Positions 45,088 through 56,077 of a stretch of 64,000 bases of DNA are shown here, piece after piece. Origin of the DNA: Kocuria rhizophila (GTDB lineage: Bacteria; Actinomycetota; Actinomycetes; Actinomycetales; Micrococcaceae); the NCBI RefSeq assembly GCF_003667225.1, contig NZ_RCOM01000001.1, positions 82,625 through 146,624 on the forward strand, given 5' to 3'. Each line of letters begins with the position of its first letter. The first letter of the stretch is position 1. The translations under genes and the position numbers were made by a program. Below the pieces are notes generated by a model. That model saw nothing but the letters and a program-made list of their open reading frames with translations, was not told the DNA's origin and searched no databases.

Positions 45088-48000
45088 GTGCACTTGAAGA
45101 CCCTCACCGTGCGTGGTTTCAAGTCCTTCGCCTCCGCCACCACGTTCCACTTCGAACCGGGTGTCACGGCCGTGGTGGGTCCCAACGGCTCCGGCAAGTC
45201 CAACGTGGTGGACGCCCTCGCGTGGGTCATGGGGGAGCAGGGCGCCAAGTCCCTGCGCGGCGGCAAGATGGAGGACGTCATCTTCGCGGGCACCTCCGCC
45301 CGCTCCGCACTGGGCCGCGCGCACGTGTCCCTGACCATCGACAACGCCGACGGCGCCCTGCCGATCGAGTACTCCGAGGTCACCATCTCGCGCACCCTGT
45401 TCCGCTCGGGCGGCTCCGAGTATGCGATCAACGGCCGCTCGTGCCGCCTGCTGGACATCCAGGAGCTGCTCTCGGACTCGGGGCTGGGCCGCGAGATGCA
45501 CGTGATCGTGGGCCAGGGCCAGCTGGACCGGATCCTGCAGGCCACCCCGGAGGACCGCCGCGGGTTCATCGAGGAGGCCTCCGGGATCCTCAAGCACCGC
45601 CGCCGCAAGGAGAAGACCCTGCGCAAGCTGGAGTCGGTGCAGCAGAACCTGGACCGCCTGGAGGACCTCACCGGTGAGATCGAACGCCAGCTCACCCCGC
45701 TGGGGCGCCAGGCCCGCACGGCCCGGAAGGCCCAGCGCATCCAGTACGACGTGCGGGACGCCCGCGCCCGGCTGCTCGCGGACGACGTCGTGGCGGCCCG
45801 CGCGGGGATGGAGGCGGACGAGGGCGCTGGAGCGGCCGCGCGGGAGCGCCGTGACGAGCTGGAGAGGACCACGGCGGAGCTCGCCCGTCGGCTGCAGGAG
45901 ACGGAGGCGGCTGCCGCCCGCACCGCTCCGGCACTGAACGAGGCGCGCACGAGCTGGTACGAGCTGAGCACGGTGCGGGACAGCTACCGGGCCCTGGCCA
46001 CCCTGGCCCAGGAGCGGCGTCGGCTGCTGGGCAGCACCGAGGAGGCCCCCGCGCAGGGACGGGACGCGGACGCCCTGGAGGAGCAGGCCGCGCGCACCCG
46101 CGCGGAGGCAGAGCAGCTGGCCGAGCGGGTCACCGAGGCCCAGCAGGGTCTGGAGCGTGCCCAGCAGTCCCGCGCCGAGGCGGAGGACGCGGCGCGGGCC
46201 GCCGAGAAGCGCTCTGCGGAGCTCGTGCGGCAGGCCGCGGACCGGCGCGCGGGTCAGGCGCGGCTCGCGGCCGCCGTGACCGCGGCGCGTTCCGGGGTGG
46301 GCTCGGCTGAGGCGGACGTGGAGCGCGTGCGCCGGGAGATCTCGGACGTGGTGGAGCGCGCGGAGCGGGCCCGTCTGGAGACCTCCTCTCTGCAGGAGGC
46401 CGCCGAGAGCGCGACGGCCCGGGCCGAGCAGGCCGCCGAGCGCGCCCGTGACGCCGAGGAGAGGGCCGACGCCGCCCGCGCGCTGTCCCGCGCGGCGGAC
46501 GCCCGGCGGCAGCAGAGCGCGAGCGAGCTGCACACCCACACCGTGCGCGTGGACACCCTGCGGCAGTCCCTGCGCCAGCCGGACGGCTCCGCCTCCGTGG
46601 CGGACGTGGTGCCCGTGCTCGGGGACGTCCCCCGCTCCGTGCGCGTGGCCCCCGGCTGGGAGCGCGCGGTGGCCGCCGCACTGGGGCCGTGGTCCGACGC
46701 GCTCGCGGTGGCCTCCCACACGGGCGCCGCGCGGATCCTCGCCCACCTGGCCGACGCCGGGTCCGGGCGGGTCCACCTGCTGGTCGCCGACGAAGCCCAC
46801 GCGTCCGAGCCCCCGGAGCTCCCGCTGCCCGACGGCTGCGTTCTCGCGCGGGCGGTGCTGTCCGCCGCGGTGACGGACGACGCCGCAGCAGCAGATCGTG
46901 TGCTGGCCGCCGTGCGTGCCGAGCTGGCCACCACGGTCCTGGTCCCGGACGCCTCCGCCGCACTCACCATGCTCGACGCCGCCCGCGCCCTCGGCCAGGC
47001 GGGTCGCGGCGTGCGCGTGGTCACCCGGGACGGGGACGTCTACGGCGGCCACCGCGTGCAGGGCGGGGCCACGGAGGCGGCGGGCAACCTCGAGATCATG
47101 GCGCTGCTCGACCAGGCCGAGGGGGAGACCGCGGCGCTGGAGACGGCGGCGCGGCGCGCCGCGGAGGCCGCCCGGAGTGCCGAGCAGGACAGCGCGGCCG
47201 CCGTCCAGGAGGCGCGCGAGGCCACCCGGGACCTGCAGCGTGCGCAGAAGGACGCCGCCGCGGCAGGCGCGGCGTCGAGCAGGGCGGAGGCCACGGCGTC
47301 GTCGGCGGACTCCGAGCTGGCGCGGCGCCGGGAGGTGCTCACGACCGCCGAGGAACGGCTCGCCCGGCGCGCCGCCGAGCTGGACGAGGCGCTGCGGCGC
47401 GCGGAGGCCGTGGAGACCGGCGACGAGGAGAGCCTGGAACGCGAGCAGCTCGAGGCCGCCGCCGAGCGCAACCGGGCCGAGGCGCGGGCCAAGGCGGCCC
47501 GGGAGGCCGAGACGCAGGCGCGGCTCGCGCTGCGCGGGCTCGAGGAGCAGCACCGGCACATCGTGTCCCGGGCGGAGGCCCAGGCACGTGCCGCGCGCTC
47601 CGAGCGAGCGGCACGCGCGGAAGCGGCCCGGCGTGCCGAACGGCGCCGGGTGCAGGCCGCGGTGGCGCGTGCCGTCGAGACCGCCGCCGGGCACCTTCGG
47701 GAGTCCGCGGAGGCATCGGCCAGGGAGGCCGCTGCCGAGCGGGACGAGATCGAGACGCGCCGTGCCGGGTTGGACGAGGCCGCCCAGCGGCTGCGCACCG
47801 AGCGTGACCGCGTGGGGACGGAGCTCGCCGAGCTCACGGAGAAGCTGCACCGCGCGGAGCTGGACCTCGCGCAACGCCGCGCCAGGCTGGAGGGTCTGGA
47901 GGCCACCTCTCTCGAGGAGCTCGGGATGACTCCGGACTTCCTGGTGGACCACTACGGTCCCCACCTGCCGGTCCCGGACGCGGACGCCGCGATCGAGGCC

Positions 48001-48732
48001 GCCCAGACCGCGGAGGACTCCGGCGGCTCCGTGCAGCTCGCCCTGCCCAGCATGACCGATCCCGGCACCCCGTTCCGACGGGAGGAGCAGGAGACCCGGC
48101 TGCAGCGGGCCCAGAAGCAGCTCAGGGCGCTGGGGAAGGTGAACCCGCTCGCACTTGAGGAGTTCGCGGCGCTCGAGGAGCGGCACAGGTTCCTGGTCAC
48201 CCAGCTGGAGGACGTCAAGAACTCGCGCACGGACCTGCGCAACATCATCCGCCAGGTGGACCAGCACGTGGAGGAGGTCTTCGCGGAGGCCTACCGGGAC
48301 ACCGCCGAGCAGTTCGTGTCCGTGTTCGCCACGCTGTTCCCCGGGGGCGAGGGGCGGCTGCGGCTCACGGACCCGGACGACCTGCTCAACTCCGGCGTGG
48401 AGGTGGAAGCGCGCCCCGCGGGAAAGAAGATCAAGCGGCTGTCCCTGCTCTCGGGCGGCGAGCGCTCGCTGACCGCCCTGGCGCTGCTGGTGGCCATCTT
48501 CAAGGCCCGGCCGTCCCCGTTCTACGTGATGGACGAGGTGGAGGCCGCCTTGGACGACCGCAACCTGGGCCGGCTGCTCACCATCTTCGAGCAGCTCAAG
48601 GAAAGCTCGCAGCTGATCATCGTGACCCACCAGAAGCGCACGATGGAGATCGCGGACGCCCTCTACGGAGTGTCCATGCGCGGGGACGGTGTGAGCCTGG
48701 TGGTGGGGCAGCAGCTCTCGGAGCTTCGCTAG
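45088..48732 (+). CDS. smc: Chromosome segregation ATPase SMC
   Basis: A 1214-residue SMC protein, the core of bacterial condensin. The N-terminal head has Walker A GPNGSGKSN at residues 31-39. Ala/Arg/Glu-rich coiled coils flank a hinge near residues 500-650 (SVADVVPVLGDVPRSVRV). The C-terminal head carries the signature LSGGERSLTALALL near 1120 and Walker B YVMDEVEAALDD near 1146. GTG 45088 is chosen because the protein then starts VHLKTLTVRGFKSFA, the normal SMC N-terminus, and has AGGAG before it. ScpA and ScpB genes are not in the window. Confidence 0.97.
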   Translation: MHLKTLTVRGFKSFASATTFHFEPGVTAVVGPNGSGKSNVVDALAWVMGEQGAKSLRGGKMEDVIFAGTSARSALGRAHVSLTIDNADGALPIEYSEVTISRTLFRSGGSEYAINGRSCRLLDIQELLSDSGLGREMHVIVGQGQLDRILQATPEDRRGFIEEASGILKHRRRKEKTLRKLESVQQNLDRLEDLTGEIERQLTPLGRQARTARKAQRIQYDVRDARARLLADDVVAARAGMEADEGAGAAARERRDELERTTAELARRLQETEAAAARTAPALNEARTSWYELSTVRDSYRALATLAQERRRLLGSTEEAPAQGRDADALEEQAARTRAEAEQLAERVTEAQQGLERAQQSRAEAEDAARAAEKRSAELVRQAADRRAGQARLAAAVTAARSGVGSAEADVERVRREISDVVERAERARLETSSLQEAAESATARAEQAAERARDAEERADAARALSRAADARRQQSASELHTHTVRVDTLRQSLRQPDGSASVADVVPVLGDVPRSVRVAPGWERAVAAALGPWSDALAVASHTGAARILAHLADAGSGRVHLLVADEAHASEPPELPLPDGCVLARAVLSAAVTDDAAAADRVLAAVRAELATTVLVPDASAALTMLDAARALGQAGRGVRVVTRDGDVYGGHRVQGGATEAAGNLEIMALLDQAEGETAALETAARRAAEAARSAEQDSAAAVQEAREATRDLQRAQKDAAAAGAASSRAEATASSADSELARRREVLTTAEERLARRAAELDEALRRAEAVETGDEESLEREQLEAAAERNRAEARAKAAREAETQARLALRGLEEQHRHIVSRAEAQARAARSERAARAEAARRAERRRVQAAVARAVETAAGHLRESAEASAREAAAERDEIETRRAGLDEAAQRLRTERDRVGTELAELTEKLHRAELDLAQRRARLEGLEATSLEELGMTPDFLVDHYGPHLPVPDADAAIEAAQTAEDSGGSVQLALPSMTDPGTPFRREEQETRLQRAQKQLRALGKVNPLALEEFAALEERHRFLVTQLEDVKNSRTDLRNIIRQVDQHVEEVFAEAYRDTAEQFVSVFATLFPGGEGRLRLTDPDDLLNSGVEVEARPAGKKIKRLSLLSGGERSLTALALLVAIFKARPSPFYVMDEVEAALDDRNLGRLLTIFEQLKESSQLIIVTHQKRTMEIADALYGVSMRGDGVSLVVGQQLSELR

Positions 48733-48779
48733 TCGGTCCCCGCAGACGACGCCGCCCGGTCGCCCTGGCGGCCATCGTG

Positions 48780-49385
48780 TCAGCCGTCTGTGGTTCGGGC
48801 CTCGGTGACGGCTCGTGCGCGGCGGATGAGGGCCGCGCCGCGGCGCCGAACTTCGTTCTCCACGAAGAACTCCGGGGGTGTCTCGTACCACCCGAGGTCG
48901 TCCCGGGCCAGCGCCACGATGCCGCACACGGTCGGTGCCGCGGTGAGCACGATGTCCACGGCGAGCGGCAACGCCTCCCAGCCCTTCATCGACCCCGCAC
49001 CCCGCCACCGGAAGGTCTCGTCGGAGCCCGTGGCGATGTGGAACGCCGACTCCGTGGTGACCGTCCGGAATTCCGGGGCGACGAACTCCGCGCGCAGCCG
49101 CTCGATCACGGTCCCGGGTGCCAGGGGAGACGCCCAGCGGGCCTCCGTGACAATCCGCTCGTGCTGCGGGCGGGCCCGGGAGACGCGGGGCAGCCACCAG
49201 TAGCGGAGGAGGACCCAGACACCCGGCAGGACGACCGCAAGAAGTCCAAACAGCATCGGGGTGGTGAGGATGCCCCGGTTGCGCAGCTCCTTCAGGACAC
49301 CGTTCAGCACCAGGGTGACGACGAACATCACGAGGAAGCGGATCAGCGCACGGCGGCGCGGGGACGGTTTCCCCGACCTCGTCAT
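48780..49385 (-). CDS. Hypothetical membrane protein
   Basis: A 201-residue protein that I do not recognise. Two hydrophobic helices lie near the N-terminus (ALIRFLVMFVVTLVLNGVL and LFGLLAVVLPGVWVLL), then a soluble part of about 135 residues with AFHIATGSDETFRWRG and a late VALARDDLGWYETPPEFF. It would be anchored by the hairpin with most of its mass on one side. ATG 49385 overlaps the MFS stop (ATGA), so it is coupled to the transporter. It converges with smc, 47 nt away. Confidence 0.7.
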   Translation of the reverse strand: MTRSGKPSPRRRALIRFLVMFVVTLVLNGVLKELRNRGILTTPMLFGLLAVVLPGVWVLLRYWWLPRVSRARPQHERIVTEARWASPLAPGTVIERLRAEFVAPEFRTVTTESAFHIATGSDETFRWRGAGSMKGWEALPLAVDIVLTAAPTVCGIVALARDDLGWYETPPEFFVENEVRRRGAALIRRARAVTEARTTDG

Positions 49386-50758
49386 TTGCCGTCCGTCCCG
49401 CTCGGACGGGGTCGGCGCGCCTCTGACAGGGCGGTCTCCGGCAGCGTCTCCCGCACCGGCAGCCACGCGAGCGCCGCCAGCAGCATGAGCGCCCCGGACA
49501 CCCCGAAGGCCCAGCCGAACCCGGCGGCGTCCGCCAGCGCCCCGGCAATGACCGGGCCCGCGATCTGACCGGCGTCGGCGCACATCTGGTAGCGGGAGAG
49601 CACCTTGCCGCCCGCGCGGTCTGGGCCGATCACGTCGGCCACTGCCGCCTGCTGGCCGGGGTTGAGCGTTCCGGAACCGACGCCCGAGAGCAGGGACAGC
49701 ACCGCGAACGCCACCACGGAGGTGCTGAAGCCCACGCCGATGGTTGAGAGCCCGCACACCACCAGACCCGTGAGCACCAGGGGTTTGCGGCCGAGCCGGT
49801 CGGTCAGGCGCCCCGTGACCGTGAGCGCGGCGGCGTTGCCCACCGCGAACAGTGCAAGGGCCAGTCCGGCCACTGCGGGCCCCTCGCCCACCACCTGGGC
49901 CGCGAGCAGCGGCACGAGTGCCACGCGCACGCCCATGGCCGTCCACCCCGTGGAGAAGCTGGAGGCGAGCGCGGCACGGTAGGCGCCGGCGTCGAGCGCG
50001 TCGCGGACCCGCATGGGTGGCTGGGCGGCACCGGTCCGCTTGGCCCCGAGGGTCTCGTCCCTGAGCCGCAGCCACACCACGAGCACCGCCACGACCAGGG
50101 CGCCCGCGTAGATCAGGAACGGCGCGTGCATGCCCAGCCCGGCCAGGAATCCGCCGAGCACCGGGCCCAGGATCCCGCCCAGCAGGAACGCCGTGGCGTA
50201 GTAGCCGGACACCCGCCCCCGCATGTGCCGCGGCGCGAGCCGCACGATCAGCCCCATCGCGGAGACCGTGAACATGGTGGAGCCGATCCCGCCGAGCCCC
50301 CGGAACACGAGCAGCTGCCAGTAGGTCTGGGCGAACGCGGTGGCCGCGGAGGACAGCGCCACCACGATCAGCCCGATCAGGTAGGTGGGGCGCTCGCCGA
50401 TGCGGTTGACCACCGCCCCGCTCGCGGGCGCGAACACGAGCCGGCACAGGGCGAAGGCGCTGATCACCGCGGAGGACGCCGCTACGCCCACGCCGAAACT
50501 CGCGGCGAACTGGGGCAGCACCGGGGCCACGAGGCCGTAGCCCAGGGCGATCACGAAGGCCGCCGCGATCAGGACCTTGATGGGGTCGGGGACCTTCTGC
50601 CCCGTGGGCGCGGCGGGCGCGGAGGCGTCCGGTGCCGGGGCGTCAGGACCCGGGGCACGCGGGAGGGGAGAAGGGTCCGGGAGGTGCCGTGCGGCGTCGT
50701 CGCCGGAAGAGCCGGAAGAGCCGGAGGAACCGGGAGAGCGGGGCGTGGGGTGGGACAC
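49382..50758 (-). CDS. MFS transporter (drug-efflux-like)
   Basis: A 458-residue major facilitator with about 12 membrane segments. The first begins near LIAAAFVIALGYGLVAPVLPQFA; the loop 2-3 motif is GAVVNRIGERPTYLIG, and VTGRLTDRLGRKPLVLTG marks the second half. This pattern is common in multidrug or metabolite efflux proteins, but the substrate is unknown. The first 60 residues are Ser/Gly/Pro-rich. GTG 50758 has a -10 (TAAACT) 7 nt upstream, so the message may be leaderless. Divergent ftsY starts only 31 nt away. Confidence 0.85.
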   Translation of the reverse strand: MSHPTPRSPGSSGSSGSSGDDAARHLPDPSPLPRAPGPDAPAPDASAPAAPTGQKVPDPIKVLIAAAFVIALGYGLVAPVLPQFAASFGVGVAASSAVISAFALCRLVFAPASGAVVNRIGERPTYLIGLIVVALSSAATAFAQTYWQLLVFRGLGGIGSTMFTVSAMGLIVRLAPRHMRGRVSGYYATAFLLGGILGPVLGGFLAGLGMHAPFLIYAGALVVAVLVVWLRLRDETLGAKRTGAAQPPMRVRDALDAGAYRAALASSFSTGWTAMGVRVALVPLLAAQVVGEGPAVAGLALALFAVGNAAALTVTGRLTDRLGRKPLVLTGLVVCGLSTIGVGFSTSVVAFAVLSLLSGVGSGTLNPGQQAAVADVIGPDRAGGKVLSRYQMCADAGQIAGPVIAGALADAAGFGWAFGVSGALMLLAALAWLPVRETLPETALSEARRPRPSGTDGK

Positions 50759-50765
50759 GCCTGGC

Positions 50766-50771
50766 AGTTTA
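50766..50771 (-). promoter_or_regulatory. -10 element of the MFS gene (leaderless)
   Basis: TAAACT on the reverse strand, ending 7 nt before GTG 50758. It lies back to back with the ftsY -10. Confidence 0.45.
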
Positions 50772-50778
50772 TGGGAGA

Positions 50779-50784
50779 TTAGAC
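50779..50784 (+). promoter_or_regulatory. -10 element of ftsY (leaderless)
   Basis: TTAGAC, ending 5 nt before ATG 50790. It is separated from the divergent -10 by only 7 nt. Confidence 0.4.
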
Positions 50785-50789
50785 GGGTG

Positions 50790-51908
50790 ATGACTCCTGA
50801 ACTGATGTGGATCGTGATAGCCGCCGCGGTGGTGGTGCTGCTCGTGGTGTTCGGCGTGCTGCTGCTGCGCAAACCCAAGGCACCGAAGGGCGGGTACCAG
50901 GGCACCCGCGACCTCGACGACGTCCCGGGTCTGGACGAGGGCGAGGTGCTCGAGGACCGCCCGGTCAGCACCCTGGAGCGCCCCGAGTCCGCGCGCGGTC
51001 GCCTGGCGCGGCTGCGCGGGCGGCTCGCGAAGTCCAACAACGTTCTCGGCAAGGGCCTGCTCGTGCTGCTCTCGCGCGAGCGCATCGACCAGGACACGTG
51101 GGACGAGATCGAGGACACGCTGCTCATGGCGGACCTCGGCACGGACGCGTCCCTGGAGCTCGTGGAGAACCTCAAGAAGCGCGTCCGCGTGGACGGCACC
51201 AAGGACCCCGCGCAGCTGAAGACCATGCTGCGCGAGGAGATGCTCGCGCTCGTGGACCCCACCCTGGACCGTTCCCTGCGCACGGAGTCCGCTCCCGGCA
51301 AGCCCGCCGTGGTGCTCGTGGTGGGCGTCAACGGCGTGGGCAAGACCACCACGGTGGGCAAGCTGGCCCGCGTGCTCGTGGCCGAGGACAAGGACGTCAT
51401 GCTCGGCGCCGCGGACACCTTCCGCGCCGCCGCCGCGGACCAGCTCGAGACGTGGGGCGTCCGCGTGGGCGTGCCCACGGTGCGCTCCGAGCATGAGGGC
51501 GCGGACCCCGCCTCCGTGGCGTACGACGCCGTGAAGGCCGGGATCGAGCAGGAGTCCGACGTCGTGCTCGTGGACACCGCCGGCCGGCTGCAGAACAAGG
51601 CCGGTCTGATGGACCAGCTCGGCAAGGTCAAGCGCGTGATCGAGAAGGCCGCCGCGGTGGACGAGGTGCTGCTCGTGATCGACGCGACCACCGGGCAGAA
51701 CGGCATGACCCAGGCACGGGTCTTCGCCGAGGCCGTGGACATCACCGGCATCGTGCTCACCAAGCTGGACGGCACCGCCAAGGGCGGCATCGTGGTGGCC
51801 ATCCAGCGCGGGCTCGGCGTGCCCGTCAAGCTCATCGGCCTGGGGGAGGGCCCGGACGACCTCGCGCCGTTCAACGCCGAGCAGTTCGTGGACGCGATCA
51901 TCGACTGA
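50790..51908 (+). CDS. ftsY: Signal recognition particle receptor FtsY
   Basis: A 372-residue SRP receptor. An N-terminal membrane helix (LMWIVIAAAVVVLLVVFGVL) anchors it, unlike the E. coli protein with its long acidic A domain; here the acidic part is short. The NG domain has VVGVNGVGKTTTVGKLA (G1, near residue 178), LGAADTFRAAAADQL, VDTAGRLQ, and TKLDGTAKGG. It docks ribosome-bound SRP (Ffh plus 4.5S RNA) at the translocon. An in-frame GTG immediately before the ATG is an alternative start. Confidence 0.96.
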   Translation: MTPELMWIVIAAAVVVLLVVFGVLLLRKPKAPKGGYQGTRDLDDVPGLDEGEVLEDRPVSTLERPESARGRLARLRGRLAKSNNVLGKGLLVLLSRERIDQDTWDEIEDTLLMADLGTDASLELVENLKKRVRVDGTKDPAQLKTMLREEMLALVDPTLDRSLRTESAPGKPAVVLVVGVNGVGKTTTVGKLARVLVAEDKDVMLGAADTFRAAAADQLETWGVRVGVPTVRSEHEGADPASVAYDAVKAGIEQESDVVLVDTAGRLQNKAGLMDQLGKVKRVIEKAAAVDEVLLVIDATTGQNGMTQARVFAEAVDITGIVLTKLDGTAKGGIVVAIQRGLGVPVKLIGLGEGPDDLAPFNAEQFVDAIID

Positions 51909-51927
51909 CGTCCCCGGTTCCCGCACC

Positions 51928-51968
51928 ACGACGGCGTCCGCTCCCTTCCCGGGGGCGGGCGCCGTCGT
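51928..51968 (+). terminator. Terminator after ftsY
   Basis: ACGACGGCG (51928-51936) with CGCCGTCGT (51960-51968), followed by TG. It lies 20 nt after the ftsY stop. Confidence 0.55.
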
Positions 51969-52031
51969 TGCGTGCGGACCGCTCTGGCGGGGGCCGCCCC
52001 GTGCCCACCATGTGAGATGCGGCACCCCGGT

Positions 52032-52101
52032 TTAACGTGTGCGTCACACGAGCGGCGCATTCGAAACACGCTCGTTACGCCCTGGCGAACCCGGCGGTAA
52101 C
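52032..52101 (+). promoter_or_regulatory. GlnR-like half-site cluster upstream of amtB
   Basis: Six pentamers of the GTnAC / GnAAC kind: TTAAC 52032, GTCAC 52043, GAAAC 52063, GTTAC 52074, CGAAC 52086, GTAAC 52097. Three pairs are spaced exactly 11 bp. The actinobacterial GlnR motif is alternating GTnAC-n6-GnAAC. A TTGACT at 52112-52117 just downstream may be the -35 of amtB. Confidence 0.5.
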
Positions 52102-52172
52102 ACGGGCGCCGTTGACTGGTCCCCGGAAGCGCAAAGGATGTGCTGGCACGAGACAGGGACGAGGTGATCCGG

Positions 52173-53821
<1,649 letters not shown>

Positions 53822-54010
53822 GTCCCGGCGCGGCCGACGGTTTCGCGCCCCGGGCCCCCACGACCGCTCCGCCCGTGCCGCGGCCGCGGCCCGGGCAACC
53901 CACGGCGGCCCCCGCACCGGGGGCCGCCGTGCGGTGCGCGCGGGCCCGCGCCCGCTTGCTAACCTGGGACACCGAATCATCCGTCGTCCGAGGAAAGCAG
54001 CGACCTCCCC

Positions 54011-55576
54011 GTGTTCAATTCACTGTCCGACCGGCTCACAGCAACGTTCAAGAACCTGCGCGGCAAGGGCAGGCTCTCCGAGGCGGACATCGACGCCACC
54101 GTGCGGGAGATCCGCCGCGCCCTGCTCGAGGCGGACGTGGCCGTGCCCGTGGTGCGGGAGTTCACCGCGGTCATCAAGGAGCGCGCGCTCGGCGCGGAGG
54201 TCTCCGAGGCGCTGAACCCCGGCCAGCAGGTCGTGAAGATCGTCAACGAGGAGCTGCAGAACGTCCTCGGCGGCGAGACCCGCCGCATCAACCTGGCCAA
54301 GACCGGCCCCACCGTGATCATGCTCGCGGGCCTGCAGGGCGCCGGCAAGACCACCCTGGCGGGCAAGCTGGGCAAGTGGCTCACGGACCAGGGGCACAAG
54401 CCCGTGCTCGTGGCCTCCGACCTGCAGCGCCCCAACGCCGTGACCCAGCTGAAGGTCGTGGGTGAGCGTGCGGGCGTGGCCGTGTTCGCCCCGGAGCCCG
54501 GCGCCACCTCGGAGTTCGACGACCCCACGGGTGATCCCGTGAAGGTCGCCCGGGACGGTGTGGACTTCGCACGCTCCAAGCTCTACGACGTGGTGATCGT
54601 GGACACCGCCGGGCGCCTGGGCATCGACCAGGCACTGATGAACCAGGCGCGGGACATCCGCGACGCCGTGGACCCGGACGAGGTCCTGTTCGTGATCGAC
54701 GCGATGATCGGTCAGGACGCCGTCAACACCGCCAAGGCGTTCGACGAGGGCGTGGACTTCACCGGTGTGGTGCTCTCCAAGCTGGACGGTGACGCCCGCG
54801 GTGGTGCGGCGCTGTCCGTGCGCGCGGTGACCGGCAAGCCCATCATGTTCGCCTCCACGGGCGAGGGCGTGCGGGACTTCGAGCAGTTCCACCCGGACCG
54901 CATGGCCTCCCGCATCCTGGACATGGGTGACGTCCTCACGCTCATCGAGCAGGCCGAGCGGCAGTGGGACAAGACCGAGGCCGAGCGGATGGCCAAGAAG
55001 TTCACCGACCAGGAGGACTTCACGTTCGAGGACTTCCTGGCGCAGATGCAGCAGCTGCGCAAGATGGGATCCATGAAGAAGATGCTCGCCATGATGCCGG
55101 GCGCCGCCGGCATGCGGGAGCAGCTGGAGAACTTCGACGAGCGCGAGATCGACCGTGTGGAGGCCATCGTGCGCTCCATGACCCCGCACGAGCGCGTGGC
55201 CCCCAAGATCATCAACGGCTCCCGCCGCGCCCGCATCGCCCGCGGCTCCGGCGTCACGGTCTCCGAGGTCAACCAGCTCATGGAGCGCTTCGCCCAGGCC
55301 CAGAAGATGATGAAGCGCCTGGCCTCCGGGCAGGGCGTCCCCGGCATGCCCGGTGGGATCCCTGGCATGGGCCGCGGCGGCGCCGCCAAGAAGGGCAAGG
55401 CCAAGAAGAAGGGTTCGCGCTCCGGCAACCCCGCCAAGCGGGCCCAGGAGCAGGCGGCACTCGCGTCCGGGCAGAAGCCGGCCGCGAAGGGCAGCGCGTT
55501 CGGCACCCAGGGCAAGGACCTGGACGCCGAGTCGCTCAACCTGCCCAAGGGCTTCGAGAAGTTCCTCGGAAAGTAG
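54011..55576 (+). CDS. ffh: Signal recognition particle protein Ffh
   Basis: A 521-residue SRP54 GTPase that binds signal sequences and 4.5S RNA. N domain, then G1 LAGLQGAGKTTLAGKL near residue 105, VASDLQRPNAV, VDTAGRLGID, KLDGDARGGAAL; the Met-rich M domain follows (KKMLAMMPGAAGMREQ, MMKRLASGQGVPGMPGG). A Lys/Gly-rich tail is typical of actinobacteria. GTG 54011 has a weak GAGGAAAG site; TAACCT at about 53957 may be its -10. Confidence 0.97.
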   Translation: MFNSLSDRLTATFKNLRGKGRLSEADIDATVREIRRALLEADVAVPVVREFTAVIKERALGAEVSEALNPGQQVVKIVNEELQNVLGGETRRINLAKTGPTVIMLAGLQGAGKTTLAGKLGKWLTDQGHKPVLVASDLQRPNAVTQLKVVGERAGVAVFAPEPGATSEFDDPTGDPVKVARDGVDFARSKLYDVVIVDTAGRLGIDQALMNQARDIRDAVDPDEVLFVIDAMIGQDAVNTAKAFDEGVDFTGVVLSKLDGDARGGAALSVRAVTGKPIMFASTGEGVRDFEQFHPDRMASRILDMGDVLTLIEQAERQWDKTEAERMAKKFTDQEDFTFEDFLAQMQQLRKMGSMKKMLAMMPGAAGMREQLENFDEREIDRVEAIVRSMTPHERVAPKIINGSRRARIARGSGVTVSEVNQLMERFAQAQKMMKRLASGQGVPGMPGGIPGMGRGGAAKKGKAKKKGSRSGNPAKRAQEQAALASGQKPAAKGSAFGTQGKDLDAESLNLPKGFEKFLGK

Positions 55577-55582
55577 GCATCC

Positions 55583-56077
55583 ATGGGTTCGTACCTCCCC
55601 GACGACGAGCTGCGCGAGTTCATCGCCACGCTGCCCACCCGGCGGCTGGCCTCCGCCGCGGTCATCCGTGACGAGCACGGCCGCGTGCTCGCGGTGGAGC
55701 CCAACTACAAGGACGGGTGGACCCTGCCCGGCGGCACGGTGGAGGCGGGGGAGGACCCGCGCACCGGGTGCTTCCGTGAGGTGGTCGAGGAGGTCGGACT
55801 GCACCTGCCCGAGGGTCGGCTCATCGCCGTGAGCCACGGTGTGGGCATGGGCATGTGGGGGGACTCGGTCTCGTTCCTCTACGACGGCGGCACCATCCCG
55901 TCCGACACCCCGATCACCGTGCAGGAGGAGGAGCTGCTCTCCTACCGCTGGGTGGCGCCCGAGGACCTGGAGACGGTCATGCCGGCAGGCATGGCCGAGC
56001 ACCTGCGGGCGGCCATCGAGGCCCTCGAGGCCGGCACCGTGGTGGAGCGCGTGATGCACGGGGGTTCCCGCTCATGA
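55583..56077 (+). CDS. Nudix hydrolase
   Basis: A 164-residue Nudix protein. The Nudix box is complete: GGTVEAGEDPRTGCFREVVEEVGL, with the spacing G-x5-E-x7-RE-U-x-EE-x-G-U. It should cleave a nucleoside diphosphate linked to another group, with Mg bound by the Glu residues; the substrate cannot be named. It starts 6 nt after ffh and overlaps the next gene (ATGA), so it is in the ffh operon. Confidence 0.9.
   Translation: MGSYLPDDELREFIATLPTRRLASAAVIRDEHGRVLAVEPNYKDGWTLPGGTVEAGEDPRTGCFREVVEEVGLHLPEGRLIAVSHGVGMGMWGDSVSFLYDGGTIPSDTPITVQEEELLSYRWVAPEDLETVMPAGMAEHLRAAIEALEAGTVVERVMHGGSRS

Noticed and set aside
44836..49548. Very long open frame on the strand opposite smc, and similar ones opposite ilvBNC/metG (7630-10869) and ilvE/gltX (13262-16432)
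   Set aside because: These are a by-product of GC-rich codons in the true genes, which leave the antisense frame without stops. They have low-complexity His/Gly/Val/Arg content, no domain signatures and no start context, while the sense frames encode well-known proteins.
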